Of a DNA stretch of 34,591 nt, positions 21,760 to 30,876 are shown piece by piece (position 1 is the first letter of the stretch; the number at the start of each line of letters is the position of its first letter). Position numbers and translations under genes: made by a program. This DNA is from CAIXDB01 sp038327915. Its GTDB lineage: Bacteria; Patescibacteriota; Minisyncoccia; Phycocordibacterales; DATDWN01. The stretch lies in contig JBBQLO010000006.1 in assembly GCA_038327915.1 (NCBI GenBank), forward strand, positions 1 through 34,591, in the 5' to 3' direction. The notes beneath the pieces were generated by a model. The model was not told the DNA's origin, did no database searches, and worked only from the letters and a program-made list of their open reading frames with translations.

Positions 21760-24432
21760 TTATTCTTCTTCAGCTATTTTTATGGTTTCTTCAATTTCTT
21801 CCTCTGTTAAAGTACCCTCTTTTGTTTTTTTTGCTAACTCCATCTTCCTTTCCTTTGTTGCTTTTTTTGGTTTTCCTGTCGATCCTCGGATTTTACTTGC
21901 GACAGCTCGTCTCTGGTCTTGTGTCAGAATATTAGTGCCGAATGGTGCAAATATAAATCTAGCAGCATTTTTCACTCTTTCATAGTCTGTTGCCACCGCT
22001 ACACTATATTTCAACTCACTTACCTCCTCTGCTTTTTTACTGAGATTTTTTTCAATTCTTTCTATTTCGTTTTCAATAATTTTCTTTTCTTCAAGTGGGG
22101 CTGTAAGTTTTTTTCTTTCTAATGCAGCCTTTTTTTCATCGAGTATGTCAATTTCTTTTTGCGCATCTTCAACTTCTTTGTTTCGAGTACCGGGTCTATC
22201 GAGACTGTCTGCATAAAGAGCGGCACGAGTTTTGAGTATACTGTCTGCTGTTGTTCCTTTGATTTCCTTCTCTTTTTTATCGATATTGTTTCCTGTAGAT
22301 TCAATAGATTTTTCTAACATAACTCTCGCGTGAACCGGTGCACCCTTAATCTTCTCATAGTTTTCAAAATCTGTTTTACGTGATTCCCATTTTTGTTTTA
22401 AGTTTTCAATTCCACCTGTTTTAATACCCATTTCTTTGTCAAGATCTGCTATTTCTTTTTTAATAGCAATTTTACTTTCTTCAAGTACCGCATTTTTCTG
22501 TTTTTCTTCGAGTTCTTTTTTCTTCACACCCATTGTATCTATTTCTTTTTGAGAAGTTTCATATACTTCTTTTGCCTTGACAGCTTCCGATGCTTTTTTA
22601 CCATCGTCTGAATTTTTCCATGCGTCTGAATTAAGATATTTTACTACACGTTCTTTTTCTTTTTGTTCGCTCTTTTTAAATTCATCACTATTTAATGTTT
22701 CTTTATCTCGACTTATTTTCACCCTTAAATTATCCTTCTCTCTTTCTAGTTTCCTCTTAACATCTTGAACGTGGTCATCTGAAGGTTTAAGTGATTTAAT
22801 ATATTCCTCTTCTTTTTTCTCTCTATCTGCTTGTGATCCTTTAAAACCACCTTTTCCTGCTTTGTCATTAAATATTGTACCTTTACCGAAATCCACCCCG
22901 GTACTTTTGGCGATACTTTCTCCAAGTGAGCTTCTTCGAGCATCAAAACTACTTCCAGCAACTCCTCGTGCTGTTTTGAGCTGAAGTTGAGCAAATTTGT
23001 TTCCTTTGGCCGCACGTTCCTTCAGGTCTTCATCGTTTGCTACATTACCTGCATATACTCCTACGCTATTTCTTCCGATGGCCGCAGCTCCACCTAACAC
23101 CGCCCTCCCAGCAAAAGCTGTCGCCTTACCTGTCCAGTCACCAATCATTTTCGAACCTTTTGTTGCAAAACCTTTGGACGTAGTGAGACTTACGATGGCA
23201 AGAGCGATAATCACTACAAAATTAAATAACAAAGAGATGCTATCTGGTTGACCCACACCATTCTTGCCGATAAAAATATTTCCCCAATTAGCTGATCCTC
23301 CAATAGTTATAAAGCCTGGAGCAGAAATAAGTGTCAGTACTACCCACGTCATAATCATATAAATAGGGGCAAAAAGACATTGACCAATGAGTGATTCCCA
23401 CCATTCATCCGATTGTTTCCTCATTCCAGGAAATGCAGTACCCATAAATGCCAAAGGTGAAAGAACTAGGAGAATAATAAGAACAACATACCGTATGACA
23501 AACATGATGGTGATTGCAAAAAATACAAAAGATAGGACAGTAAAGAGTGCTGAACCTGCTAACCCAAGTATGATTATACCCACATTACCACCTCCATTTT
23601 TGGCAAACGTGTCCCATGATGTGTTCGCATCCCAGAAATCGTTTATATGCAAAGCAGACATAAATGACGCACTTATTCCACTATTCAAATATACAGAAAC
23701 TCCTTCGTTTGTACTTTTACCACCAAGAGTGACAGCTCCATTGGAAGACCCCGCGAGTATCGAGTTATAAAATCCAATTGTAGCAATGTTGGAAGCGTCA
23801 ATGATAACTTTTGTAAAAAACAAACTGAAGTTTATGAGAAGTGACGCGAGAATGATACCCACAATTAAACCCTTGCCGTTATCTTTTGACATTCCTAGTA
23901 TTATTTTTATTCCTTCATAGACGAGGAGGAATATAAAAGCAATATTCATGAGGTCTCGAATGACTTTCCATGCGATGTTGATGCCTGACATTCCTTCTGT
24001 GTAGCCACTTGTACCAGGTGTGGCAGCTGTTAACTGTCCCCCGCTGACATGTGCAGCCATATCAACGACCGTGTATCGGAGAACGAAGTTCAGTCCCGTA
24101 CCGGCGAGCCATAATCCCCAACTAGCAATCTTGAGAATTAAAAAAGCAATGCGGGCACCCACTTCCGTAATGCAGTTTTGTATTGTAACTCCAGCAAGGT
24201 TAAAATGACAGAGACCGTCGTCTTTTTCACCGCCAGTATTCGATCTTATTTGATTAGCAACTCCTGCAATTGGGTTAATGAGTCCTATCGCAGAGTTCAG
24301 AGCAGCGGACAACAGATTTTTTCCTTTCTCGATAGTTGTGGGTGTAGTCGTAGCAGCAAAGGACCTTGATGTTGGGACTAAAAAACCGATCGACACGATT
24401 ACTATTGCAATGTATGGAAAAAACTTTTTCAT
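21760..24432 (-). CDS. VirB6/TrbL-like channel protein with long coiled-coil tail
   Basis: 890 residues. A signal peptide (about 1-26) precedes a polytopic core with hydrophobic segments at about 92-118, 155-180, 188-212, 285-335 (two helices), 350-372 and 398-416. Cysteines C75 and C87 lie in the first loop. This layout matches VirB6/TrbL inner-membrane channel components. A glycine/alanine-rich linker (about 435-465) leads to a charged tail of over 300 residues (about 540-860) full of E/K heptad-like runs, predicted to form a long coiled coil. The tail is unusual for the family and could reach into the cytoplasm toward the ATPases. The gene starts 6 bases after the upstream secreted protein. 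Confidence 0.85.
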   Translation of the reverse strand: MKKFFPYIAIVIVSIGFLVPTSRSFAATTTPTTIEKGKNLLSAALNSAIGLINPIAGVANQIRSNTGGEKDDGLCHFNLAGVTIQNCITEVGARIAFLILKIASWGLWLAGTGLNFVLRYTVVDMAAHVSGGQLTAATPGTSGYTEGMSGINIAWKVIRDLMNIAFIFLLVYEGIKIILGMSKDNGKGLIVGIILASLLINFSLFFTKVIIDASNIATIGFYNSILAGSSNGAVTLGGKSTNEGVSVYLNSGISASFMSALHINDFWDANTSWDTFAKNGGGNVGIIILGLAGSALFTVLSFVFFAITIMFVIRYVVLIILLVLSPLAFMGTAFPGMRKQSDEWWESLIGQCLFAPIYMIMTWVVLTLISAPGFITIGGSANWGNIFIGKNGVGQPDSISLLFNFVVIIALAIVSLTTSKGFATKGSKMIGDWTGKATAFAGRAVLGGAAAIGRNSVGVYAGNVANDEDLKERAAKGNKFAQLQLKTARGVAGSSFDARRSSLGESIAKSTGVDFGKGTIFNDKAGKGGFKGSQADREKKEEEYIKSLKPSDDHVQDVKRKLEREKDNLRVKISRDKETLNSDEFKKSEQKEKERVVKYLNSDAWKNSDDGKKASEAVKAKEVYETSQKEIDTMGVKKKELEEKQKNAVLEESKIAIKKEIADLDKEMGIKTGGIENLKQKWESRKTDFENYEKIKGAPVHARVMLEKSIESTGNNIDKKEKEIKGTTADSILKTRAALYADSLDRPGTRNKEVEDAQKEIDILDEKKAALERKKLTAPLEEKKIIENEIERIEKNLSKKAEEVSELKYSVAVATDYERVKNAARFIFAPFGTNILTQDQRRAVASKIRGSTGKPKKATKERKMELAKKTKEGTLTEEEIEETIKIAEEE

Positions 24433-24438
24433 ATTATA

Positions 24439-25947
24439 TTATTGTCGCCTGACCCTAACAGGGTTTGTTGAAGCACACGAAGGATCTGCTGGAGTAGCGG
24501 TACAATCAACCGCCGTGGCTGGACTGGCTGGGGTTGGTAAACAAGCAGGGTCAGTTGGATTTTCAGTACAGAATTCAGCACCCAAGGTTTGCTGGTCAGC
24601 CTTATTTTTAGATCTTATCTGTGCTTCAGTTGGAATTCCGGTATCAATTGGTTTTGGTAAGGAATTTCTTTTTGTTTGATCTATATTATTTGTGATACTC
24701 GTATCTTCCCTATTTGCATCTGTTGGGTTAATAATATTTCCATTTGCATCTGTTGCTGTGGACGGAACCAACTCTTCCAAAAATGTTCGAGAACTTCCTG
24801 AAGTTGAGTTTGATTTGCTCAATCCACGCAAACCATTGCCAATGCCTCCAACCACTTGTTGAACAAGCTGTATCATGAGTGCACTCACTACTTGGTTAAT
24901 AGAATTGGTTAATTCAAGTTGAGCAACTGGACTTTTAACGACATTGTTCAATTGACTTGCAATAACGCTCCCTGGGGTGACGATCTCTGATCGGTTGCAC
25001 ACCTTTCCATCGGTACCTATATCACCCGCGCTCTCACCACCCGGGTCATTATTGGCAGTTCTATCAGAAACCCTATCAACCACATTACCGGAAAAATTTT
25101 CACATTGGTGGTTTTCATTTTCAGATGTGCCAAGCGGACATACTTTAGTAGATTCTACTTCTTGTTTTGTGGCAACACTCCCTGATGCCCAATTTGTACA
25201 TTTTTTATAAGATAGGAAACCATGGCCTTGGTCTAGTTGCTTTTGATATTTATCGATACCAACACTCGCTTGTAAAGATATTTGGTCTGCTCCCCGAAGA
25301 TATGCTCCGTAGGGATTGTTTTGTTGGTTTTGTGTCATAGAGAACCAACTTTCCCAACCACCATCGCTGAAGTTTTTAGTAAAGTTTGTTAGATTTTTTT
25401 CTACCAAACCCAAAGTACAAGAAAAGTTTTGATCGTCATTATTTAAATAATTTTTCACCAAAGCCAGTCTAACATTTGCACGAAATGGGCTACAAAGCTG
25501 ATTTAAGGGGCCATTGGTAGAAAGAATTCGTGATGCTGCGTTGTCTGCTACATTGAGGAAAAATTGTTCAGGATTTGTGACATAGGCAGGGTTACCTTTA
25601 AACCCAGTGTTGATCCACTTGACTGTTTGAGCAGTGAGTTGTCGTATCATTTGCTTCGCGATCGCATTTGCCAGTGCATCTCCTATAAATGTCTTTGCCC
25701 ATAAGGATCCTTGGAGTGCGGTACCCATAGTGGTTGCTCCAGCAGTGACAGCAGTTGTACCGACAGTCACTCCCCCTTCAACATCTTGAACTGGGTCAAG
25801 ACAAAGATAAGGGGGGCAGCCAAATGCAAAACTTTTTTTAGGCGTGCCAAAAAAAAGAATCGATATACTGACAAGAGCAATAAAAATAATAATTAAGCGG
25901 TAATTTATTATTTTTATACTATATGTAGTAGGGGTAAAAAAAGACAT
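24439..25947 (-). CDS. Secreted protein heading the secretion cluster, unknown function
   Basis: 502 residues. A hydrophobic segment at about 17-35 is followed by SFAFGCPPYLCL, a likely signal-peptide end and cysteine-containing mature start. The central part (about 75-250) is helical and has several cysteines (SYKKCTNW, KVCPLGT, HQCENF, GKVCNRS) that could form disulfides. The C-terminal 70 residues are rich in P, T and A and include repeated 'PADPSC/PTDPAC' motifs. It resembles unnamed proteins that open CPR type IV-like clusters and may have a VirB5-like role; this is inference. TATACT 13 bases before the ATG gives a very short leader. Confidence 0.75.
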   Translation of the reverse strand: MSFFTPTTYSIKIINYRLIIIFIALVSISILFFGTPKKSFAFGCPPYLCLDPVQDVEGGVTVGTTAVTAGATTMGTALQGSLWAKTFIGDALANAIAKQMIRQLTAQTVKWINTGFKGNPAYVTNPEQFFLNVADNAASRILSTNGPLNQLCSPFRANVRLALVKNYLNNDDQNFSCTLGLVEKNLTNFTKNFSDGGWESWFSMTQNQQNNPYGAYLRGADQISLQASVGIDKYQKQLDQGHGFLSYKKCTNWASGSVATKQEVESTKVCPLGTSENENHQCENFSGNVVDRVSDRTANNDPGGESAGDIGTDGKVCNRSEIVTPGSVIASQLNNVVKSPVAQLELTNSINQVVSALMIQLVQQVVGGIGNGLRGLSKSNSTSGSSRTFLEELVPSTATDANGNIINPTDANREDTSITNNIDQTKRNSLPKPIDTGIPTEAQIRSKNKADQQTLGAEFCTENPTDPACLPTPASPATAVDCTATPADPSCASTNPVRVRRQ

Positions 25948-25960
25948 AAAAGATAATCAT

Positions 25961-25966
25961 AGTATA
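25961..25966 (-). promoter_or_regulatory. -10 box of the secretion cluster
   Basis: Minus-strand TATACT ends 13 bases before the ATG at 25947. It is the most upstream promoter candidate for the ten-gene cluster and is divergent from the UbiA gene promoter. Confidence 0.4.
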
Positions 25967-26017
25967 TAATACTTTATCCATAAAAACCTATTGATTATGT
26001 TGAAAACTATTATAGTA

Positions 26018-26026
26018 TGATATATT
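26018..26026 (+). promoter_or_regulatory. Extended -10 of the UbiA-family gene
   Basis: TGATATATT ends 6 bases before the ATG at 26033. TTGAAA at 26000-26005, with a 15-base spacer, is a possible -35. Confidence 0.5.
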
Positions 26027-26032
26027 AAAAGA

Positions 26033-27637
26033 ATGAAAAGACTTGTTCGTATGGTGGAGAAAATAGAAATGATGGATATGTCAGTCAAGGATTGGATTAT
26101 GGGTTTTCTAGGCATTGTTTTTATCCGCTTTCTTCTGGAAGGAATGTCTACTCCTGCCGCGAATAAATTTATTGCATCTGACGCCCTGACTATTGTTCAT
26201 TATGGGTTATTCTATTTCACTGCGGCGATGGGGTCACTCATTATTATTGAGTTGCTTACTCATAAGGGTATACAAATGGCGAAAGTTATGCTTTTTTTTC
26301 TTTCCATTATGTGGTTTGCACCACTCTTGGATTTTATTCTAAGTCATGGCCAAGGGTTTCATCAGTCGTATATATATGATACGGGGCAGCTTTTAGTCCG
26401 CGACTTTTTTACTTTTTTTGGCTCTTCTCTTTTGGGTGGTGCAACGCCAGGTATTCGTATTGAATTGTTATTGGTATTTGTAGGTATTGGTTGGATTATT
26501 TGGAATGCCACAAGGAATTTAAAAAAAGCTATATTAGGATTTTTATTCATGTATATTTTTGTTTTTCTACTTTCCGCATTACCAGCCGTAGTTTACTCCC
26601 TGGCTCAAATTGGAGTAAAAACTATCGAAACAAATGCCACACAATATACAATTGATCTGGTATCGCGAACCATAGATAGCCAGTCACTTGTAAGAGGATT
26701 TAATGTTTATTTGACGAGGTTGTTGTTTGTGATCAGCATTATCTTTTTATTCTTTTGGTTTTGGAAAATAGAAAAAGAAAAAACTAAATCAGTATTAAAA
26801 AATTCTCGACCCGAAAGAGCACTTCATTATATTATTCTACTTGGTCTTGGTATGTGGTACGGATTTATGAGTGGCTTTGGAAGCATATCGTCCTGGGTAG
26901 ATATTCTTGGTGTTGCATGCCTCGTTATTTCCTTTTTTTCTGTATGGATGTTTGCGGTACACATAAACGACTGCGAAGACAGAGAGATTGATGAAATATC
27001 AAACGCAGACAGGCCTTTAATTCAAGGTAAAATTACAGAAAAGGAAATGAGAAGCTCTGCTATTGTTTGGCTTGCCATAGCTTTGGCTGGTTCGTGGTCA
27101 GCTGGTTACTATCCCTTTTTTATGATGTTGGTTTTTATCGCTGCGTCGCATGTATACTCTGCTCGGCCACTTCGACTAAAATTTATCCCAGGAGTTTCTA
27201 CGTTTCTCATGAGTATTGCCTCTCTCTCGTCGGTTCTTGCTGGATTTTTATTTATATCAAAAAACACAGCCCCGTATTCTCCATTTTATTCTTTTCCCAC
27301 ATTGGCAATGTTTGGAATTCTTGTTTGTTATACCCTCTTATTTAATGTCAAAGATTTAAAAGATAGAGAGGGAGATAAGGCAAATGGAATTATGACTATC
27401 CCAGTAATTTTTGGAGAAAGAATGGGTGCATATGTCTGCGGGGGTATGTTTGCACTCAGTTTTTTGTTGACACCCCTTTTCTTTTCTTTTCTACCGCTAT
27501 ATCTTGCAGCTGTACCGTCAGCCGCAGTGGGGTTCTACTTTACAGTTCGTACTCCTTATAAAGAAAAATATTTATTCATGATCTACTTCGCCTTTATTGT
27601 TGTTGGTTTAATTTTATTTTTTCCAATTCACACTTAA
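26033..27637 (+). CDS. UbiA-family prenyltransferase with extra N-terminal membrane domain
   Basis: 534 residues, about 240 more than a normal UbiA. The C-terminal half (about 265-534) is a complete UbiA fold: the first aspartate-rich motif NDCEDREID at 312-320 with NADRPL after it, and the second motif NVKDLKDREGD at 438-448, both of which bind the Mg-diphosphate of the prenyl donor. The N-terminal half (about 1-255) has about six hydrophobic segments (near 22-38, 55-72, 84-104, 143-158, 165-192, 228-246) and an aromatic loop (GQGFHQSYIYD). I do not recognise this domain. The acceptor is unknown; CPR bacteria usually lack quinone pathways. It may modify a lipid or polyprenyl-linked sugar. 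Confidence 0.85.
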   Translation: MKRLVRMVEKIEMMDMSVKDWIMGFLGIVFIRFLLEGMSTPAANKFIASDALTIVHYGLFYFTAAMGSLIIIELLTHKGIQMAKVMLFFLSIMWFAPLLDFILSHGQGFHQSYIYDTGQLLVRDFFTFFGSSLLGGATPGIRIELLLVFVGIGWIIWNATRNLKKAILGFLFMYIFVFLLSALPAVVYSLAQIGVKTIETNATQYTIDLVSRTIDSQSLVRGFNVYLTRLLFVISIIFLFFWFWKIEKEKTKSVLKNSRPERALHYIILLGLGMWYGFMSGFGSISSWVDILGVACLVISFFSVWMFAVHINDCEDREIDEISNADRPLIQGKITEKEMRSSAIVWLAIALAGSWSAGYYPFFMMLVFIAASHVYSARPLRLKFIPGVSTFLMSIASLSSVLAGFLFISKNTAPYSPFYSFPTLAMFGILVCYTLLFNVKDLKDREGDKANGIMTIPVIFGERMGAYVCGGMFALSFLLTPLFFSFLPLYLAAVPSAAVGFYFTVRTPYKEKYLFMIYFAFIVVGLILFFPIHT

Positions 27638-27655
27638 TTTCAAAATATTTCTTAA

Positions 27656-28468
27656 TCACTGTTTTTTCAAAAAATAAGTTTCAAGATTTTGTATAGCACT
27701 TTTCGTATCAAGTATATGCTGTGGATATTGGCTTACCGCTGCGAAACTTTTAACAGGGTCAGAAAAAGTTACTCTAAATGATTCAGTATTTGCTAAAAGA
27801 TTACTCAGGGCATTTAGTAGAGCAATGTGTATATTTACAGCATCGGAAGGAATATTTACAGCAAGTAAGTCAACAATACCAGCTTTTTCACTTGCTATGA
27901 TGGGGTCGAGTTCAGCTAGGATTTTTAGATCCTGATTATCCACTGCTTTTTTTAGAATAGACATAGCATCTTGATTTTTTTTAGGCGATCTGTTTGTCAG
28001 AATTTGATCGAGAGTGTCGCTGTATTTTTTCACCAATTCTCTGTTTGTCTGACTATTTACATATAAATTTTTTCGCGTATAGACTGCTCCTGTCGCTTGA
28101 GTATATTGCGAAGAAGTTAGGGTGTTTACGGCAATTTGCTGGGCTTGCTCGTCCGTAACCTGTCCTTTTTGTTGAACGGACAGATATTGTCCAAAAAAGT
28201 CTTTAGCCATTTGGTCGGTCAAGGTACCCTCGCCAGTATTAATGGTATTGGCTGAATTTTTTTGAGGTAGGACGCTCGTGTTTATTATTTCTTGCCAATC
28301 TTGCGCATCCTCTATATTTTGGCGCGGAATTTTAATTGAAGGTTCCACGGTTGTAAGAGGATTTTGCAATGCTGAGGTTGTGGTTTGTGGATTTCGGGTA
28401 AAAAGCCATATGGAAAAGACTGTGGCCCCACATACAATGAATACAGCAATAGTTTTTTTGCTCGGCAT
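27656..28468 (-). CDS. Anchored extracytoplasmic helical protein, unknown function
   Basis: 270 residues: one N-terminal membrane helix (about 6-24), then an all-helical outward-facing part with a QIAVNTLTSSQ-type segment and repeated Q- and N-rich stretches. No cysteines or enzyme motifs are visible. It lies beside the type IV-like cluster on the same strand but behind the UbiA gene, so it is likely related to envelope function. It has its own extended -10 (TGATATACT) 6 bases before the ATG, identical to that of the VirB4-N-like gene, which may indicate shared control. Confidence 0.72.
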   Translation of the reverse strand: MPSKKTIAVFIVCGATVFSIWLFTRNPQTTTSALQNPLTTVEPSIKIPRQNIEDAQDWQEIINTSVLPQKNSANTINTGEGTLTDQMAKDFFGQYLSVQQKGQVTDEQAQQIAVNTLTSSQYTQATGAVYTRKNLYVNSQTNRELVKKYSDTLDQILTNRSPKKNQDAMSILKKAVDNQDLKILAELDPIIASEKAGIVDLLAVNIPSDAVNIHIALLNALSNLLANTESFRVTFSDPVKSFAAVSQYPQHILDTKSAIQNLETYFLKKQ

Positions 28469-28474
28469 GCGAAT

Positions 28475-28483
28475 AGTATATCA
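28475..28483 (-). promoter_or_regulatory. Extended -10 of the anchored-protein gene
   Basis: Minus-strand TGATATACT ends 6 bases before the ATG at 28468. Confidence 0.55.
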
Positions 28484-28539
28484 TTTTCTTTTATTATGAT
28501 GCTATACTATTCAATGTATATTTATACTTTTATATATTT

Positions 28540-30852
28540 ATGAAATATCTAAATCACTTAGTTACATCCCCCATTTGTTTTTTTATTTTTACGAGTACTT
28601 TTTTTCTGAGCATGTTTTTTACCCATCCTGCTTTTGCTCAGCTTAATTCAACTGTTCCTTCCCAGACTCCCAATACAGTTATCGGCAATGCTGACACGGT
28701 AGTTGGTTATGGGAGAGTTACCACTAGTTCAGGTACAGGGACCTGTACTGGAGAAGTGCGTACAGACTTGGCTGCGGCACAAGATTGTATCAATAAAGCT
28801 CAGACTCAACTTCAAGCGCGTGGCTACAATGCCCAGTGTTTTGCAATTTCCTCTGGTTTAGCAGGACAAGTAGATCCAACTTCTGGGAAGAGTTACGTCA
28901 TCAGTACTGGTTGTAATATCGCGGGTGTTGCCAGTTTTATTGACCCACTGACACTTGTTGGCTTCGATGCTCCTGCCGGCAGTACTGCCCAGATTCAGCA
29001 TTTGAATTCAGGCTGGGATTCTTTTGGTGCGAGTGTAGCAAAAGATAATTCTATCAATAGTTGTCTTGACAACATTCCCAATCCAACATCGAGCTCAGAC
29101 AGTATTGCTGCTTTTAATACGGCTAGAGGGAGGTGTTTGGATGCAAACTTAGTTCATCCGGTGAGCGGTGTGGGTGGTGGAGGTGCTTCAGGCGGTACTT
29201 CAAGTGGTGTATCTCCCTCAACCCCTTTGACAACCTCCGCACCTATAAAAGACTCAGCAATCTTACTCACACAGTCAATTCAAAATAAATTATTGGATAT
29301 GATAACAGGCATGACGAATAATTATGAAGATCAGTATAAAGCTTCTGTTGCAGAAATTGGGAGACAGAATGGTTTGTTTCAAAAAAATTCGATAAGTAAT
29401 TCCACAAGTAATCTTCTGAACAAGAAATCAAGTCAAGTTCCTAATACTCCCGTGAACCAATGTTTTATCTACCCCGCTCACACCACCCCTACGGCAAGTA
29501 TTACTGTTAATGGTTTGCACGAAATTAACCAGCTCAATGGTCAGGGTTTCGTAATCAATTGGAAGGCAACAAATGGTAACGACACGACTGGAAGCTATGT
29601 TACCGTAGACGGGGTGAAAATTATTGGGACGAATAGGTTGGACTATCCATTTGCAATCTATGACAATACTCCGGCGGATGCATGGGGAATAAGTAGTCCA
29701 CTATCTGAAAATAATACCTATAATGACAATGCTTCTCATAATGTAGCCTTGGATAGCGGTGCTGCTCCTGCTCCCGCCTTAAATCTTTACGAAACGTACG
29801 ATTTTGATCGAGCATTAAACGCTGTGCCATTTACTCCAACGTGTAACGAAGCAGCCTATACTGGCCTTACTCCACCTTGTTATAAAAAAGGAAACTATGG
29901 TTTTGACCATATGCCTGATTTTCGAACTGGACACGCTAGCAACCTTTCTGTAGTTCATACTATCGTCTATCACTATATCGTGAAGCAAACAGGCACAAAT
30001 AAACAGGCGGAGGATACCCTGACTGTACACATAACACCAAATGGAAATCAAAGTAGTTTTAGTGTATATTCTGTTATGCGTAGTGGTAACGTTTATAAGT
30101 TTGGGACACCTCAAAGTGGTCTTGGTGTTGATACAATTATTTACCCAGGAGATCATGCTGTTGCGGATTTGCAAGGTTTTTCTGCTTCTTCGTGGTCTCG
30201 GTTGAGCACCGGATGTGTCACACCTTCAGTCGGTGTTGAAAATATTCCGGCTGGAGTGCAAGCGAGCATCTCAGTTACGAGTCCGCCAAATACTCAGGAG
30301 TGTCTGTTTACAGCGCACCTTGACTTACAGACTTCATCATCAGCCGTACCTGGAGTGTATATTTTGTACACATGGATGACGAATGCTCTTGGTGAGAAGT
30401 ATTACAATCCCCAGCGTTTTAGAATTTATGATCGAAATATTTCAATCAATATTCAGCCTGAGAGGACATTTAAATGGAACAGTGAGTGTGTCAACAAGCC
30501 AGTACCGGTGGAAAGGCCTTTTCGGAGAGTTATTTCTTTAGTTGATGCGTCGACAGACACTTCAGGTAACCTCACTGATTCTACTGATTCTAGTAACTCC
30601 GCTGTAGATTCTTCAGCACAACCTTCCGACGTGTCATTTGATCATGACTTGTCATATGGAACGACCGATGATTCCAGTGTCACAGATTTACAGAACTTTC
30701 TGACTACTCAAGGTGATTATTCAGGTCCTGTCACTGGGAATTATTTAACACTCACTAAAACTGGGGTCAAAAAGTTTCAAACAAATGCAGGTATTACTCC
30801 TACAGGATATTTTGGTCCTCTCTCACGAGCTGCTGCAAACCAGAAGAAGTAA
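28540..30852 (+). CDS. Large secreted protein with C-terminal peptidoglycan-binding domain
   Basis: 770 residues. A signal peptide (about 1-33, ending AFA) precedes a cysteine-containing region (about 50-190, with TCTGEVRTDLAAAQDCINKA), a glycine/serine linker (about 212-228), a beta-rich middle (about 310-600) that may hold Ig-like modules, and a C-terminal PG_binding_1-type domain (about 705-770): DLQNFLTTQGDYSGPVTGNY...GVKKFQTNAGITPTGYFGPLSR. The latter binds cell wall. Linkage to the secretion cluster suggests a wall-attached surface component. TATACT at 28523-28528 is the best -10 candidate; no Shine-Dalgarno site is seen. Confidence 0.82.
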   Translation: MKYLNHLVTSPICFFIFTSTFFLSMFFTHPAFAQLNSTVPSQTPNTVIGNADTVVGYGRVTTSSGTGTCTGEVRTDLAAAQDCINKAQTQLQARGYNAQCFAISSGLAGQVDPTSGKSYVISTGCNIAGVASFIDPLTLVGFDAPAGSTAQIQHLNSGWDSFGASVAKDNSINSCLDNIPNPTSSSDSIAAFNTARGRCLDANLVHPVSGVGGGGASGGTSSGVSPSTPLTTSAPIKDSAILLTQSIQNKLLDMITGMTNNYEDQYKASVAEIGRQNGLFQKNSISNSTSNLLNKKSSQVPNTPVNQCFIYPAHTTPTASITVNGLHEINQLNGQGFVINWKATNGNDTTGSYVTVDGVKIIGTNRLDYPFAIYDNTPADAWGISSPLSENNTYNDNASHNVALDSGAAPAPALNLYETYDFDRALNAVPFTPTCNEAAYTGLTPPCYKKGNYGFDHMPDFRTGHASNLSVVHTIVYHYIVKQTGTNKQAEDTLTVHITPNGNQSSFSVYSVMRSGNVYKFGTPQSGLGVDTIIYPGDHAVADLQGFSASSWSRLSTGCVTPSVGVENIPAGVQASISVTSPPNTQECLFTAHLDLQTSSSAVPGVYILYTWMTNALGEKYYNPQRFRIYDRNISINIQPERTFKWNSECVNKPVPVERPFRRVISLVDASTDTSGNLTDSTDSSNSAVDSSAQPSDVSFDHDLSYGTTDDSSVTDLQNFLTTQGDYSGPVTGNYLTLTKTGVKKFQTNAGITPTGYFGPLSRAAANQKK

Positions 30853-30876
30853 TTGAGACATTAAATCTAATCTATG

